Translations under genes and position numbers: made by a program | Notes under the pieces: model-generated | The model's input: the letters and a program-made list of their open reading frames with translations, nothing else | Told to the model about the DNA's origin: nothing | Databases searched by the model: none | Source of the DNA: an uncultured Mycolicibacterium sp. | Lineage (GTDB): Bacteria; Actinomycetota; Actinomycetes; Mycobacteriales; Mycobacteriaceae | Direction of reading: 5' to 3' | DNA length: 17,897 bases | Assembly (NCBI RefSeq): GCF_937941905.1 | Contig: NZ_CALDGS010000035.1 | Coordinates: 1 to 17,897 of the forward strand | In this document: one piece after another, positions 1 to 5,467 of the stretch | Numbering within the stretch: position 1 is the first letter of the stretch | How the letters are laid out: the number at the start of each line of letters is the position of its first letter

Positions 1-355
1 GCACCCAGAAGGCGTAGTTGGTCAGCCCGCGGATCAGGATGAGCTCGAACTGCAGACCGACCTTGGCGACGTTGGCCTGCCGCCACATGCCGATCGCGAT
101 CTGCTTCTCCTTGGGCTGGGCCTGGTACCAGGGGTGCCGGCCGAGCGGGTCGGTGGCCGGCAGGATCCACCGCTCGTCGTCCGGGCGGACCTCGTACTCC
201 GGCGAGTCCCAATCGATGTCGGTGTACGGGTTGAAGTTCCGACGCACCGACCCCTCGGACAGGGTGGTCAGGGTCTCGACATAGGCGCGGTCCTCCGGCC
301 GGTCGCCGATCTCCATGTTCCGGCGCCAGCGCTGGACCAAACGTGTGCGGGCCAT
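1..355 (-). CDS. AurF-type diiron oxygenase family protein (5' part only)
   Basis: Only the first 118 residues are in the window; the gene runs off the left edge. The start ATG (355-353) is preceded at about 5 nt by a strong GGGGAGG ribosome binding site. The protein opens MARTRLVQRWRRNME and contains the segments NFNPYTDIDW (40-49), LPATDPLGRHPWYQAQ (65-80) and MWRQANVAKVGLQFE (90-104). I recognise these as the conserved N-terminus of the mycobacterial Rv0885-like family, related to the p-aminobenzoate N-oxygenase AurF. Members of that superfamily bind two irons in a helical bundle; Glu104 could be the first metal ligand, which is inference. The substrate is unknown. It is divergent from serC, as in M. 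tuberculosis. No membrane segment or signal peptide is visible in the part seen. Confidence 0.8.
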   Translation of the reverse strand, partial: MARTRLVQRWRRNMEIGDRPEDRAYVETLTTLSEGSVRRNFNPYTDIDWDSPEYEVRPDDERWILPATDPLGRHPWYQAQPKEKQIAIGMWRQANVAKVGLQFELILIRGLTNYAFWV

Positions 356-380
356 CCCAGCCTCCCCTGAGGTTTACATC

Positions 381-402
381 TACCGGGTTGTTGTACACGG
401 TA
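381..402. promoter_or_regulatory. Imperfect 22-bp palindrome, possible repressor operator
   Basis: The arms TACCGGGT (381-388) and ACACGGTA (395-402) match at 7 of 8 positions around a 6-bp centre. It lies 26 bp upstream of the diiron-oxygenase start, where a TetR-type regulator could block transcription. No regulator gene for it is in the window, so the role is inference. Confidence 0.35.
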
Positions 403-517
403 CCGCAGGTATCGCCTATGTGGAATACCCCATTTCCGGGCATTCCCAACCACCGCCGCGGCGGCGGACTGATACGCAGGTCACACGGGCCGGGTCCGGC
501 GCGGTCGCGGCGTTCAC

Positions 518-523
518 TACGCT
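518..523 (+). promoter_or_regulatory. -10 box of a probable leaderless serC transcript
   Basis: TACGCT fits the mycobacterial TANNNT -10 pattern. It ends 7 nt before the ATG at 531, so transcription would begin at or next to the start codon. No Shine-Dalgarno sequence precedes the ATG, which agrees with leaderless translation. Confidence 0.5.
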
Positions 524-530
524 TGTCGCC

Positions 531-1643
531 ATGGCCGAACTGACGATCCCCGCCGACATCAAGCCCCGCGACGGACGCTTCGGTTCGGGGCCGTCGAAGG
601 TTCGCCCCGAACAGCTGCAGGCGCTGCAGACCCACGCCGACCTGTTCGGCACCTCGCACCGCCAGGCCCCGGTGAAGAACCTGGTCGGCCGGGTGCGCGA
701 GGGCGTGCGCCAGCTGTTCGGCCTGCCCGACGGGTACGAGGTGGCCCTCGGCAACGGCGGCTCCACCGCGTTCTGGGACGCCGCCGCGTTCGGCCTGATC
801 GACCAGCGTTCGCTGCACCTGACCTACGGCGAGTTCAGCTCGAAGTTCGCCAAGGCGGTGGCCGCCAACCCGTTCGTCGGGGATCCGATCGTGATCTCGG
901 CCGAGCCGGGCAGCGCCCCGGAGCCGCAGTCCGACCCGTCGGTGGACGTCATCGCCTGGGCGCACAACGAGACCTCGACCGGGGTGTCGGTGCCGGTGCA
1001 GCGCCCGGCGGGCTCGGAGCATGCGCTGGTGGTCATCGACGCCACCTCGGCCGCCGGCGGCCTGCCGGTCGACATCACCCAGGCCGACGCCTACTACTTC
1101 GCGCCGCAGAAGAACTTCGCCGGTGACGGCGGGCTGTGGCTCGCGGTACTCTCCCCCGCCGCGCTGGAGCGCATCGAGCGGATCGGCAAGTCGGGCCGCT
1201 GGGTGCCGGATTTCCTGTCGCTGCCGATCGCGTTGGAGAACTCGGTCAAGAACCAGACCTACAACACCCCGGCGATCGCCACCCTGATCCTGCTGGCCGA
1301 CCAGCTCGACTGGATGCTGTCCAACGGCGGGCTGGACTGGGCGGTCAAGCGCACCGCCGACTCGGCCCAGCGGCTGTACTCGTGGGCCGAGGCCTCGTCG
1401 TACGCCCGGCCGTTCGTGACCGACCCGAAGCTGCGCTCGCAGGTGGTCGGCACCATCGACTTCAACGACGACGTCGACGCCGCGGCGGTGGCCAAGATCC
1501 TGCGCGCCAACGGCATCGTCGACACCGAGCCGTACCGCAAGCTGGGCCGCAACCAGCTGCGCATCGCGATGTTCACCGCGATCGACCCGGAGGACGTGAG
1601 CGCGTTGACCCAGTGTGTGGACTGGGTCGTCGAGCGGCTCTGA
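531..1643 (+). CDS. serC: Phosphoserine aminotransferase
   Basis: This 370-residue protein is close to the usual length of the actinobacterial SerC family. SerC is a pyridoxal-phosphate enzyme of cytoplasmic serine synthesis that converts 3-phosphohydroxypyruvate plus glutamate to phosphoserine plus 2-oxoglutarate. The N-terminus (IKPRDGRFGSGPSKVRPEQL), the LGNGGSTAFWDAA motif that contacts the cofactor phosphate, the WAHNETSTGV segment, and FAPQKNFAGDGG with the Lys that should form the Schiff base are all present. A longer reading frame starts far upstream, but residues before MAELTIPADIKP are not SerC-like. The ATG at 531 also sits the right distance from a -10 box for leaderless expression. 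The stop codon TGA is the first three bases of a 26-bp tandem repeat. sepH follows 231 bp downstream, as in M. tuberculosis (Rv0884c-Rv0883c). Confidence 0.95.
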   Translation: MAELTIPADIKPRDGRFGSGPSKVRPEQLQALQTHADLFGTSHRQAPVKNLVGRVREGVRQLFGLPDGYEVALGNGGSTAFWDAAAFGLIDQRSLHLTYGEFSSKFAKAVAANPFVGDPIVISAEPGSAPEPQSDPSVDVIAWAHNETSTGVSVPVQRPAGSEHALVVIDATSAAGGLPVDITQADAYYFAPQKNFAGDGGLWLAVLSPAALERIERIGKSGRWVPDFLSLPIALENSVKNQTYNTPAIATLILLADQLDWMLSNGGLDWAVKRTADSAQRLYSWAEASSYARPFVTDPKLRSQVVGTIDFNDDVDAAAVAKILRANGIVDTEPYRKLGRNQLRIAMFTAIDPEDVSALTQCVDWVVERL

Positions 1644-1730
1644 CGCGACAAGTGCTCCAGCGCGTCTGTGACGCGACAGGTGATCCAGCGCGGCTGACGC
1701 GACAGGTGATCCAGCGCGGCTGACGCGACA
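1641..1730. repeat. 26-bp tandem direct repeats after serC
   Basis: Three full copies lie at 1641-1666, 1669-1694 and 1695-1720, followed by a truncated copy at 1721-1730. Copies 2 and 3 are identical; copy 1 differs at a few positions and is followed by 2 extra bases. Each copy begins TGACGCGACA. Two more degenerate GACG-containing pieces follow up to about 1763. There are no unique spacers, so this is not CRISPR. The serC stop codon is the first TGA of copy 1. Confidence 0.85.
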
Positions 1731-1811
1731 TTCCGGCCCGATGTGACGAAGTTCCGACGCGACCGGCGCCGGCCCACCGCGTGTCCGCTCGGTAACGGAG
1801 CGATAACACAG

Positions 1812-1817
1812 TAGGGT
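1812..1817 (+). promoter_or_regulatory. -10 box of probable sepH promoter
   Basis: TAGGGT fits TANNNT and lies about 57 bp before the sepH ATG, giving a leader of roughly 50 nt that ends in the GGAGGAGG ribosome binding site at 1860-1867. No clear -35 box was seen. Confidence 0.4.
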
Positions 1818-1874
1818 GACCTGGCAAGGCCACGTGCGGCGCCGTGCGCCGGATGGGCCCGGAGGAGGGCGGTA

Positions 1875-2684
1875 ATGCGAGAACTGACGGTCGTCGGACT
1901 CGACGTGGACGGCAAGCGCATCATCTGCGAGACCACCGACTCCGGTGAGAAGTTCGTGCTGAAGGTCGACGATCGGCTGCGCGCGGCGGCGCGCGGGGAC
2001 ATCGCCGGCTCGAACCAAACCCAGATCGAGGTCGAGGTCCCCAAGATGACGATGCGCCCCAAGGAGATTCAGGCCCGGATCCGGGCGGGCGCGTCCGTCG
2101 ATCAGGTCGCCGCGATGTCCGGCATGGACCGCGAGCGGGTGGAGCGGTTCGCCAGCCCGGTGCTGCTGGAGCGCGCCCGGGCCGCCGAGTTGGCCGGCGC
2201 CGCGCACCCGGTGCTGTCGGACGGGCCGTCGGTGCTCACGCTGCTGGAGACGGTCTCGGCCGCGCTGATCAAGCGGGGCCTCAACCCCGACGACACCACC
2301 TGGGACGCCTGGCGCAACGAGGACGGCCGCTGGACCGTGCAGCTGTCCTGGAAGGCCGGCCGCTCCGACAACGTCGCGCACTTCCGGTTCACGCCGGGCG
2401 CACACGGCGGCACGGTGACGGCGTTCGACGAGGCGGCCAGCGAGCTGATCGACCCGAACTTCGCCCGCCCGCTGCGGCCGGTGCCGACGGTGGCCCAGCT
2501 GGACTTCGAGGAGGCTGCCCCGCAGCCGCAGCAGGCCGCACCGGCCCAGCCCGAACCCGCGCCGCAGTCCCAGCCCCGCGCCGAGGAACCCACACCCAAG
2601 CCGCGCCGGCGCGGCAAGCCGCACCCGACCGTGCCGGCCTGGGAGGACGTGCTGCTCGGCGTGCGCTCCGGCGGCCAGCGCTGA
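1875..2684 (+). CDS. sepH: Cell-division protein SepH (DUF3071 family)
   Basis: This is a 269-residue soluble protein; the M. tuberculosis relative Rv0883c is of similar length. SepH proteins of actinobacteria bind FtsZ and help Z-ring assembly at the septum. Residues 1-105 form the conserved N-terminal domain, beginning MRELTVVGLDVDGKRIICE, with a helix-turn-helix-like segment at about 60-95 (MRPKEIQARIRAGASVDQVA and the following residues). Residues 205-240 are a Pro/Gln/Ala-rich linker. The C-terminal tail KPHPTVPAWEDVLLGVRS is the second conserved block of the family. The ATG at 1875 has a strong GGAGGAGG site 7 nt upstream. It converges with the small membrane-protein gene on the other strand, with only 7 bp between stop codons. 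The assignment is from motif recognition; direct DNA binding should not be assumed from the HTH. Confidence 0.88.
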   Translation: MRELTVVGLDVDGKRIICETTDSGEKFVLKVDDRLRAAARGDIAGSNQTQIEVEVPKMTMRPKEIQARIRAGASVDQVAAMSGMDRERVERFASPVLLERARAAELAGAAHPVLSDGPSVLTLLETVSAALIKRGLNPDDTTWDAWRNEDGRWTVQLSWKAGRSDNVAHFRFTPGAHGGTVTAFDEAASELIDPNFARPLRPVPTVAQLDFEEAAPQPQQAAPAQPEPAPQSQPRAEEPTPKPRRRGKPHPTVPAWEDVLLGVRSGGQR

Positions 2685-2695
2685 GCCCGGCTCAG
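2681..2695. terminator. Palindrome spanning two convergent stop codons
   Basis: The 15-bp sequence CTGAGCCCGGCTCAG is a perfect palindrome around one central base. It contains the sepH TGA (2682-2684) and the TGA of the opposing gene (2692-2694 read on the minus strand). As RNA it could form only a short 5-bp hairpin, so termination in both directions is possible but weakly supported. Confidence 0.35.
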
Positions 2696-2973
2696 GCCGC
2701 CTGACCGGACGCCACGACCGCGGCCAGCGCGATCCAGCCGACCGCCACGCCCACCCCGGCGCCGAGCACGAACCACCGCCACACCGGCTGCCGTCGCCGG
2801 CTCCACACCGTCGGTGCCAGCCCGCCGACCGCGACGAGGTTCAGCCCGACCGCCAGCAGCGGGTGCAGCCGCAGCACGCCCAGCGACAGCACCAGCACGG
2901 CCGTGGCGATCACCGCGGCCACGAACCCGGCCACCGTCAGGCCCGTCCCCCACGGGGTGTTGCGGTCGGTCAC
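2692..2973 (-). CDS. Small integral membrane protein (Rv0882-like)
   Basis: This 93-residue protein has no recognised catalytic motif. It starts MTDRNTPWGTGLTVAG and has three likely membrane segments: about residues 11-32, 38-54, and 70-90. A short positively charged loop, WSRRRQPVWRW, lies before the last one. The GTG start (2973) overlaps the stop codon of the upstream methyltransferase gene by 4 nt (GTGA), so the two are almost certainly co-transcribed and translationally coupled. Position and size match M. tuberculosis Rv0882, which also follows an RNA methyltransferase gene. Function is unknown. An in-frame longer reading runs upstream but is an antisense artefact of the methyltransferase gene. 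Confidence 0.8.
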   Translation of the reverse strand: MTDRNTPWGTGLTVAGFVAAVIATAVLVLSLGVLRLHPLLAVGLNLVAVGGLAPTVWSRRRQPVWRWFVLGAGVGVAVGWIALAAVVASGQAA

Positions 2974-3800
2974 GCCGACAATCTTGCCCGCTCGTAGAAC
3001 GCCAGCGCGGCGGCGGTGGCGACGTTGAGCGAGTCGGTGCCGCGCGACATCGGGATGCGCACCCGCACGTCGCAGGCGGCCATGGTGCGCTCGGCCAACC
3101 CGGGCCCCTCCGCGCCGACCAGGAACGCCACCTTCTCGTCGGCCAGTTCGCCCATCACCTCGGCCAGCGTGCGCGCGGCCGGGTTGGGTGTCATGGCCAG
3201 CAGCCGGAATCCGCGCTCCCGCAACAGGTTCAGATCCGATGGCCAACGCGCGGCGCGGGCGTAGGGCACCAGCAGCACATGCCCCATCGACACCCGCACC
3301 GCCCGCCGGTACAGCGGGTCGGCGCACCCGGCGCCGAACACCACCGCGTCCACCGACAGCCCGGCGGCGTTGCGGAAGATCGAGCCCAGGTTCTCGTGGT
3401 CGTTGACGCCCTCGAGCACGGCGATGGTGCGGGCGCCGTCGAGCACGGTGTCGAGGTCCAGTTCGGGCGGGCGGGGTGCGGCGGCGAGCACGCCGCGGTT
3501 GAGGTGGAACCCCACCACCTCGGCCATCACCTCGGCGGTGACCCGGTAGAACGGGGCGTCCAGGCCGGCCCGGACCAGGTCGTCGGTCAGTTCGCGCAGC
3601 CGGCGGTCGGTGCCCAGGAAGGCGCGCGGGGTGTAGCGGGACGCCAGCATGCGCTGGGCGACCAGCACCCCCTCGGCGATCACCAGGCCCTTGCCGCCGG
3701 GCAGGTCGGGGCGGCGGTCCACGCTGTTGAGGTCGCGGAAGTCGTCCAGCCGGGGGTCGGTCGGGTCGTCGACGTCGACGACGAGCGGAGTGGTTCGCAC
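2970..3800 (-). CDS. SpoU/TrmH-family RNA 2'-O-methyltransferase
   Basis: This 276-residue protein is of the SPOUT (SpoU/TrmH) class, which transfers a methyl group from S-adenosylmethionine to a ribose 2'-OH in rRNA or tRNA. All three family motifs are readable: motif 1 EGVNDHENLGSIFRNAAG (130-147) with the catalytic-type Asn/Arg pair, motif 2 FLVGAEGPGL (226-235), and motif 3 VRIPMSRGTDSLNVATAA (247-264), which builds the trefoil knot. Residues 1-115 form the N-terminal substrate-binding part. The exact RNA target cannot be read from sequence. The GTG at 3800 is 8 nt after a TACCGT -10 box with no ribosome binding site, so it appears leaderless. It overlaps the next gene by 4 nt and is divergent from the DUF2530 gene. 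It corresponds to Rv0881 in M. tuberculosis. Confidence 0.88.
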   Translation of the reverse strand: MRTTPLVVDVDDPTDPRLDDFRDLNSVDRRPDLPGGKGLVIAEGVLVAQRMLASRYTPRAFLGTDRRLRELTDDLVRAGLDAPFYRVTAEVMAEVVGFHLNRGVLAAAPRPPELDLDTVLDGARTIAVLEGVNDHENLGSIFRNAAGLSVDAVVFGAGCADPLYRRAVRVSMGHVLLVPYARAARWPSDLNLLRERGFRLLAMTPNPAARTLAEVMGELADEKVAFLVGAEGPGLAERTMAACDVRVRIPMSRGTDSLNVATAAALAFYERARLSA

Positions 3801-3808
3801 ATCTGAAG

Positions 3809-3814
3809 ACGGTA
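3809..3814 (-). promoter_or_regulatory. -10 box of leaderless methyltransferase gene
   Basis: On the minus strand this reads TACCGT (TANNNT). The GTG start at 3800 begins 8 nt after its end, and no Shine-Dalgarno sequence lies between. Confidence 0.5.
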
Positions 3815-3840
3815 GGTGTTCGCCCCGGGCGCACCGACAC

Positions 3841-3846
3841 TACGGT
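3841..3846 (+). promoter_or_regulatory. -10 box of leaderless DUF2530 gene
   Basis: TACGGT (TANNNT) ends 7 nt before the ATG at 3854. It faces the -10 box of the divergent methyltransferase gene 26 bp away, so the two promoters are back to back within 53 bp. Confidence 0.5.
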
Positions 3847-3853
3847 GGAGGCG

Positions 3854-4102
3854 ATGAACGCACCCACCCCGGAGCCACCCCCGCTGCCCGACGCGCTGCT
3901 GCGGCCGCAGCCGGTGATCGCGGTGATCGCGGCCGGCTGGCTGATCGCCCTGGTGCTGGCGTTCACCGTCGACGCACTGCACGGCTGGCGGCCCTACACG
4001 GTGGCCGGGCTCGGTGTCGGGGCGCTTGGCACCGGGATCTATCTGTGGCAGCGTCACGCGGTACGCCGCGGATCGCGCGGAGCCCAGACCGGGCTGCGCT
4101 GA
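3854..4102 (+). CDS. DUF2530-family small membrane protein
   Basis: This 82-residue protein has a Pro-rich N-terminus (residues 1-20), two membrane segments (about 21-42 and 49-64) with HGWRPYT between them, and a basic tail HAVRRGSRG. The pattern PDALLRPQPVIAVIAAGWL followed by a WRPYTVAGLG motif matches the DUF2530 family (Rv0879c in M. tuberculosis). Its function is unknown. A GTG codon at 3845 would add three residues, but it overlaps the -10 box, so the ATG is preferred. The SRPBCC gene begins 22 bp later with its own ribosome binding site, so the two may be an operon. Confidence 0.78.
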   Translation: MNAPTPEPPPLPDALLRPQPVIAVIAAGWLIALVLAFTVDALHGWRPYTVAGLGVGALGTGIYLWQRHAVRRGSRGAQTGLR

Positions 4103-4124
4103 ACGTGTCCGACGAAGGAGGGTC

Positions 4125-4580
4125 ATGGCAGCACCGTTGTTGCAGGCCGAGATCGACATCGACGCCCCGCCCGCGCGGGTCTGGGAGCTGGTGTCGGATC
4201 TGAGCAGGATGCCGCAGTGGAGTCCGCAGTGCCGGCGGATGAAGCTGTTCGGCCCGCTGCGGCCGGGGGCGCGCACGGTCAACCTCAACCGGCGCGGGCT
4301 GCTGTTCTGGCCGACGACGTGCACCATCCTCGAGGTGGTGCCGCAGCAGAAGCTGTCCTGGCGGGTCAACGAGAACACCAGCGTGTGGTCGTTCGAGTTG
4401 CAGCCCACCGAGTCCGGGACCCGGCTGGTGGAGAGCCGGCACGCCGAGAACGGGGTGTCGGCCGTGTCGAACTTCCTGGTCGGCCGGTTCATGGGCGGGG
4501 TGCCCAGTTTCGAGCGGGAGCTGCTCGACGGCATGAACGCCACGCTGGCCCGGATCAAGGCCGCGGCCGAGCGCGGCTAG
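4125..4580 (+). CDS. SRPBCC (START/polyketide-cyclase-like) domain protein
   Basis: This 151-residue protein is a single SRPBCC helix-grip domain, which in this superfamily encloses a hydrophobic ligand pocket. It begins with strand LLQAEIDIDAPPARVWELVSDLSRMPQWSP (residues 4-33, typical of the family). The middle strands follow, and it ends with the long amphipathic helix SFERELLDGMNATLARIKAAA. No catalytic residue can be assigned, so it could bind or carry a lipid or modify a small substrate. An AAGGAGG site lies 5 nt before the ATG. In M. tuberculosis the corresponding place holds PPE13, so this gene is part of what differs between species. Its TAG stop overlaps the TAG stop of the convergent DUF3027 gene in the sequence CTAG. 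Confidence 0.8.
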   Translation: MAAPLLQAEIDIDAPPARVWELVSDLSRMPQWSPQCRRMKLFGPLRPGARTVNLNRRGLLFWPTTCTILEVVPQQKLSWRVNENTSVWSFELQPTESGTRLVESRHAENGVSAVSNFLVGRFMGGVPSFERELLDGMNATLARIKAAAERG

Positions 4581-5353
4581 CGTTCGGTCAGTTCGAGCAC
4601 GCCGTCGTCGTACGGGTCGAACAGCGGCGACCCGGCGCCGGTCGGCATCGGGGTGTCGGAGTGGGCGCCGCAGCCGTACTCGGCGTCCACCACGTGACCG
4701 TCGGCGGAGAACTCGTTGGCGCACACGCCGAACATGGTGCCGAGCACCCCGGACAGCCGGATGTAGAAGCCGCAGTCGCGGCACACCCGCTTGGTGGAGC
4801 GGGCCATCGCGGAGTTGGGCCCGTGGTCGCCGTCGTGCCAGCGCTGCGCGGCCTGGCTGCGCCCGTACGGGCTGAGCACCCGGCGCCGGCCCAGCCCGAG
4901 CTCGAGGGCCACCTCGTCGACGGCGGGGTCGCCGGTGGCCGAGTAGCCGGGCAGCAACCGGGGGTCGTCGACGGCCGGGGCGAGCAGGTCGCCGGGGCTG
5001 AGGTCACCGGGACGGATGCGGTCCTGCCAGGGCACCCACTTCGGCGCCAGCAGCGCGGTCGGGCCCGGCACCAGCACCACCTCGCTGACGGTGGCGTGGT
5101 CGGTGCCCGGGTAGCCGGCCACCACGACGGCCCACTGCCAGCCGCGGTAGCCGGGCAGCTTCGCCAGGAAGCGGTGGGTCGCCGAGTAGGGGTCCTCGAA
5201 CTCCACACCGAGGTACTCCCCCACCGTGTCCTCGCCGCTGAATTCGACGATCGCGGCGCGGGCCAGGTCGGTGGCCCCGCCCAGCAGCGCCGCCAACTCC
5301 GCCGGCGGCTGCTGCGCCGGGGGCTGTTCGGTGGCTTCGGTCACGCTCTCCAT
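4577..5353 (-). CDS. DUF3027-family protein with a four-Cys cluster
   Basis: This 258-residue protein matches the actinobacterial DUF3027 family (Rv0877 in M. tuberculosis). Visible landmarks are GEYLGVEFEDPYSATHRFLAKLPGYRGWQWAVVVAG (45-80, conserved core), a WVPWQDRIRPGDLSPGDLL segment (106-124) and the C-terminal block with CRDC (191-194), C211 and C228, plus His residues 220 and 231. Cys pairs with this spacing suggest a zinc or iron site, which is inference. There is no membrane segment. Function is unknown. The ATG at 5353 is chosen because the protein N-terminus is family-like from there and because a CAGTAT element ends 8 nt before it, compatible with a leaderless start. It is divergent from the MFS-like gene, with 114 bp between starts. 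Confidence 0.82.
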   Translation of the reverse strand: MESVTEATEQPPAQQPPAELAALLGGATDLARAAIVEFSGEDTVGEYLGVEFEDPYSATHRFLAKLPGYRGWQWAVVVAGYPGTDHATVSEVVLVPGPTALLAPKWVPWQDRIRPGDLSPGDLLAPAVDDPRLLPGYSATGDPAVDEVALELGLGRRRVLSPYGRSQAAQRWHDGDHGPNSAMARSTKRVCRDCGFYIRLSGVLGTMFGVCANEFSADGHVVDAEYGCGAHSDTPMPTGAGSPLFDPYDDGVLELTER

Positions 5354-5361
5354 CGTGGTCC

Positions 5362-5367
5362 ATACTG
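5362..5367 (-). promoter_or_regulatory. Possible -10 box of DUF3027 gene
   Basis: On the minus strand this reads CAGTAT, with the conserved A2 and T6 but not T1. The ATG follows after 8 nt and there is no ribosome binding site, so a leaderless start is possible. Confidence 0.3.
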
Positions 5368-5467
5368 CCCGAGCACGCACCGTCACAGCCACACCGGTCG
5401 CCCCCGCGGCCCCGGTGACGGCCACGCCACCGGGGCGTTGTCGGCCCGATAGGGAAGAATCGGAGCC

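Noticed and set aside
422..446. Second inverted repeat (GGAAT...ATTCC) in the serC upstream region
   Set aside because: The arms are only 5 bp with a 15-bp gap, expected by chance.
315..530. Longer start for serC giving 72 extra residues
   Set aside because: The extra residues are not SerC-like, overlap the divergent promoter region, and a -10 box lies directly before the ATG at 531.
1641..1730. CRISPR array
   Set aside because: Copies are directly adjacent with at most 2 bp between them and no spacers, and no cas genes are nearby.
2692..3966. 424-codon minus-strand frame including the small membrane protein
   Set aside because: The upstream part is an out-of-frame reading of the methyltransferase gene; the true start is the GTG that overlaps its stop.
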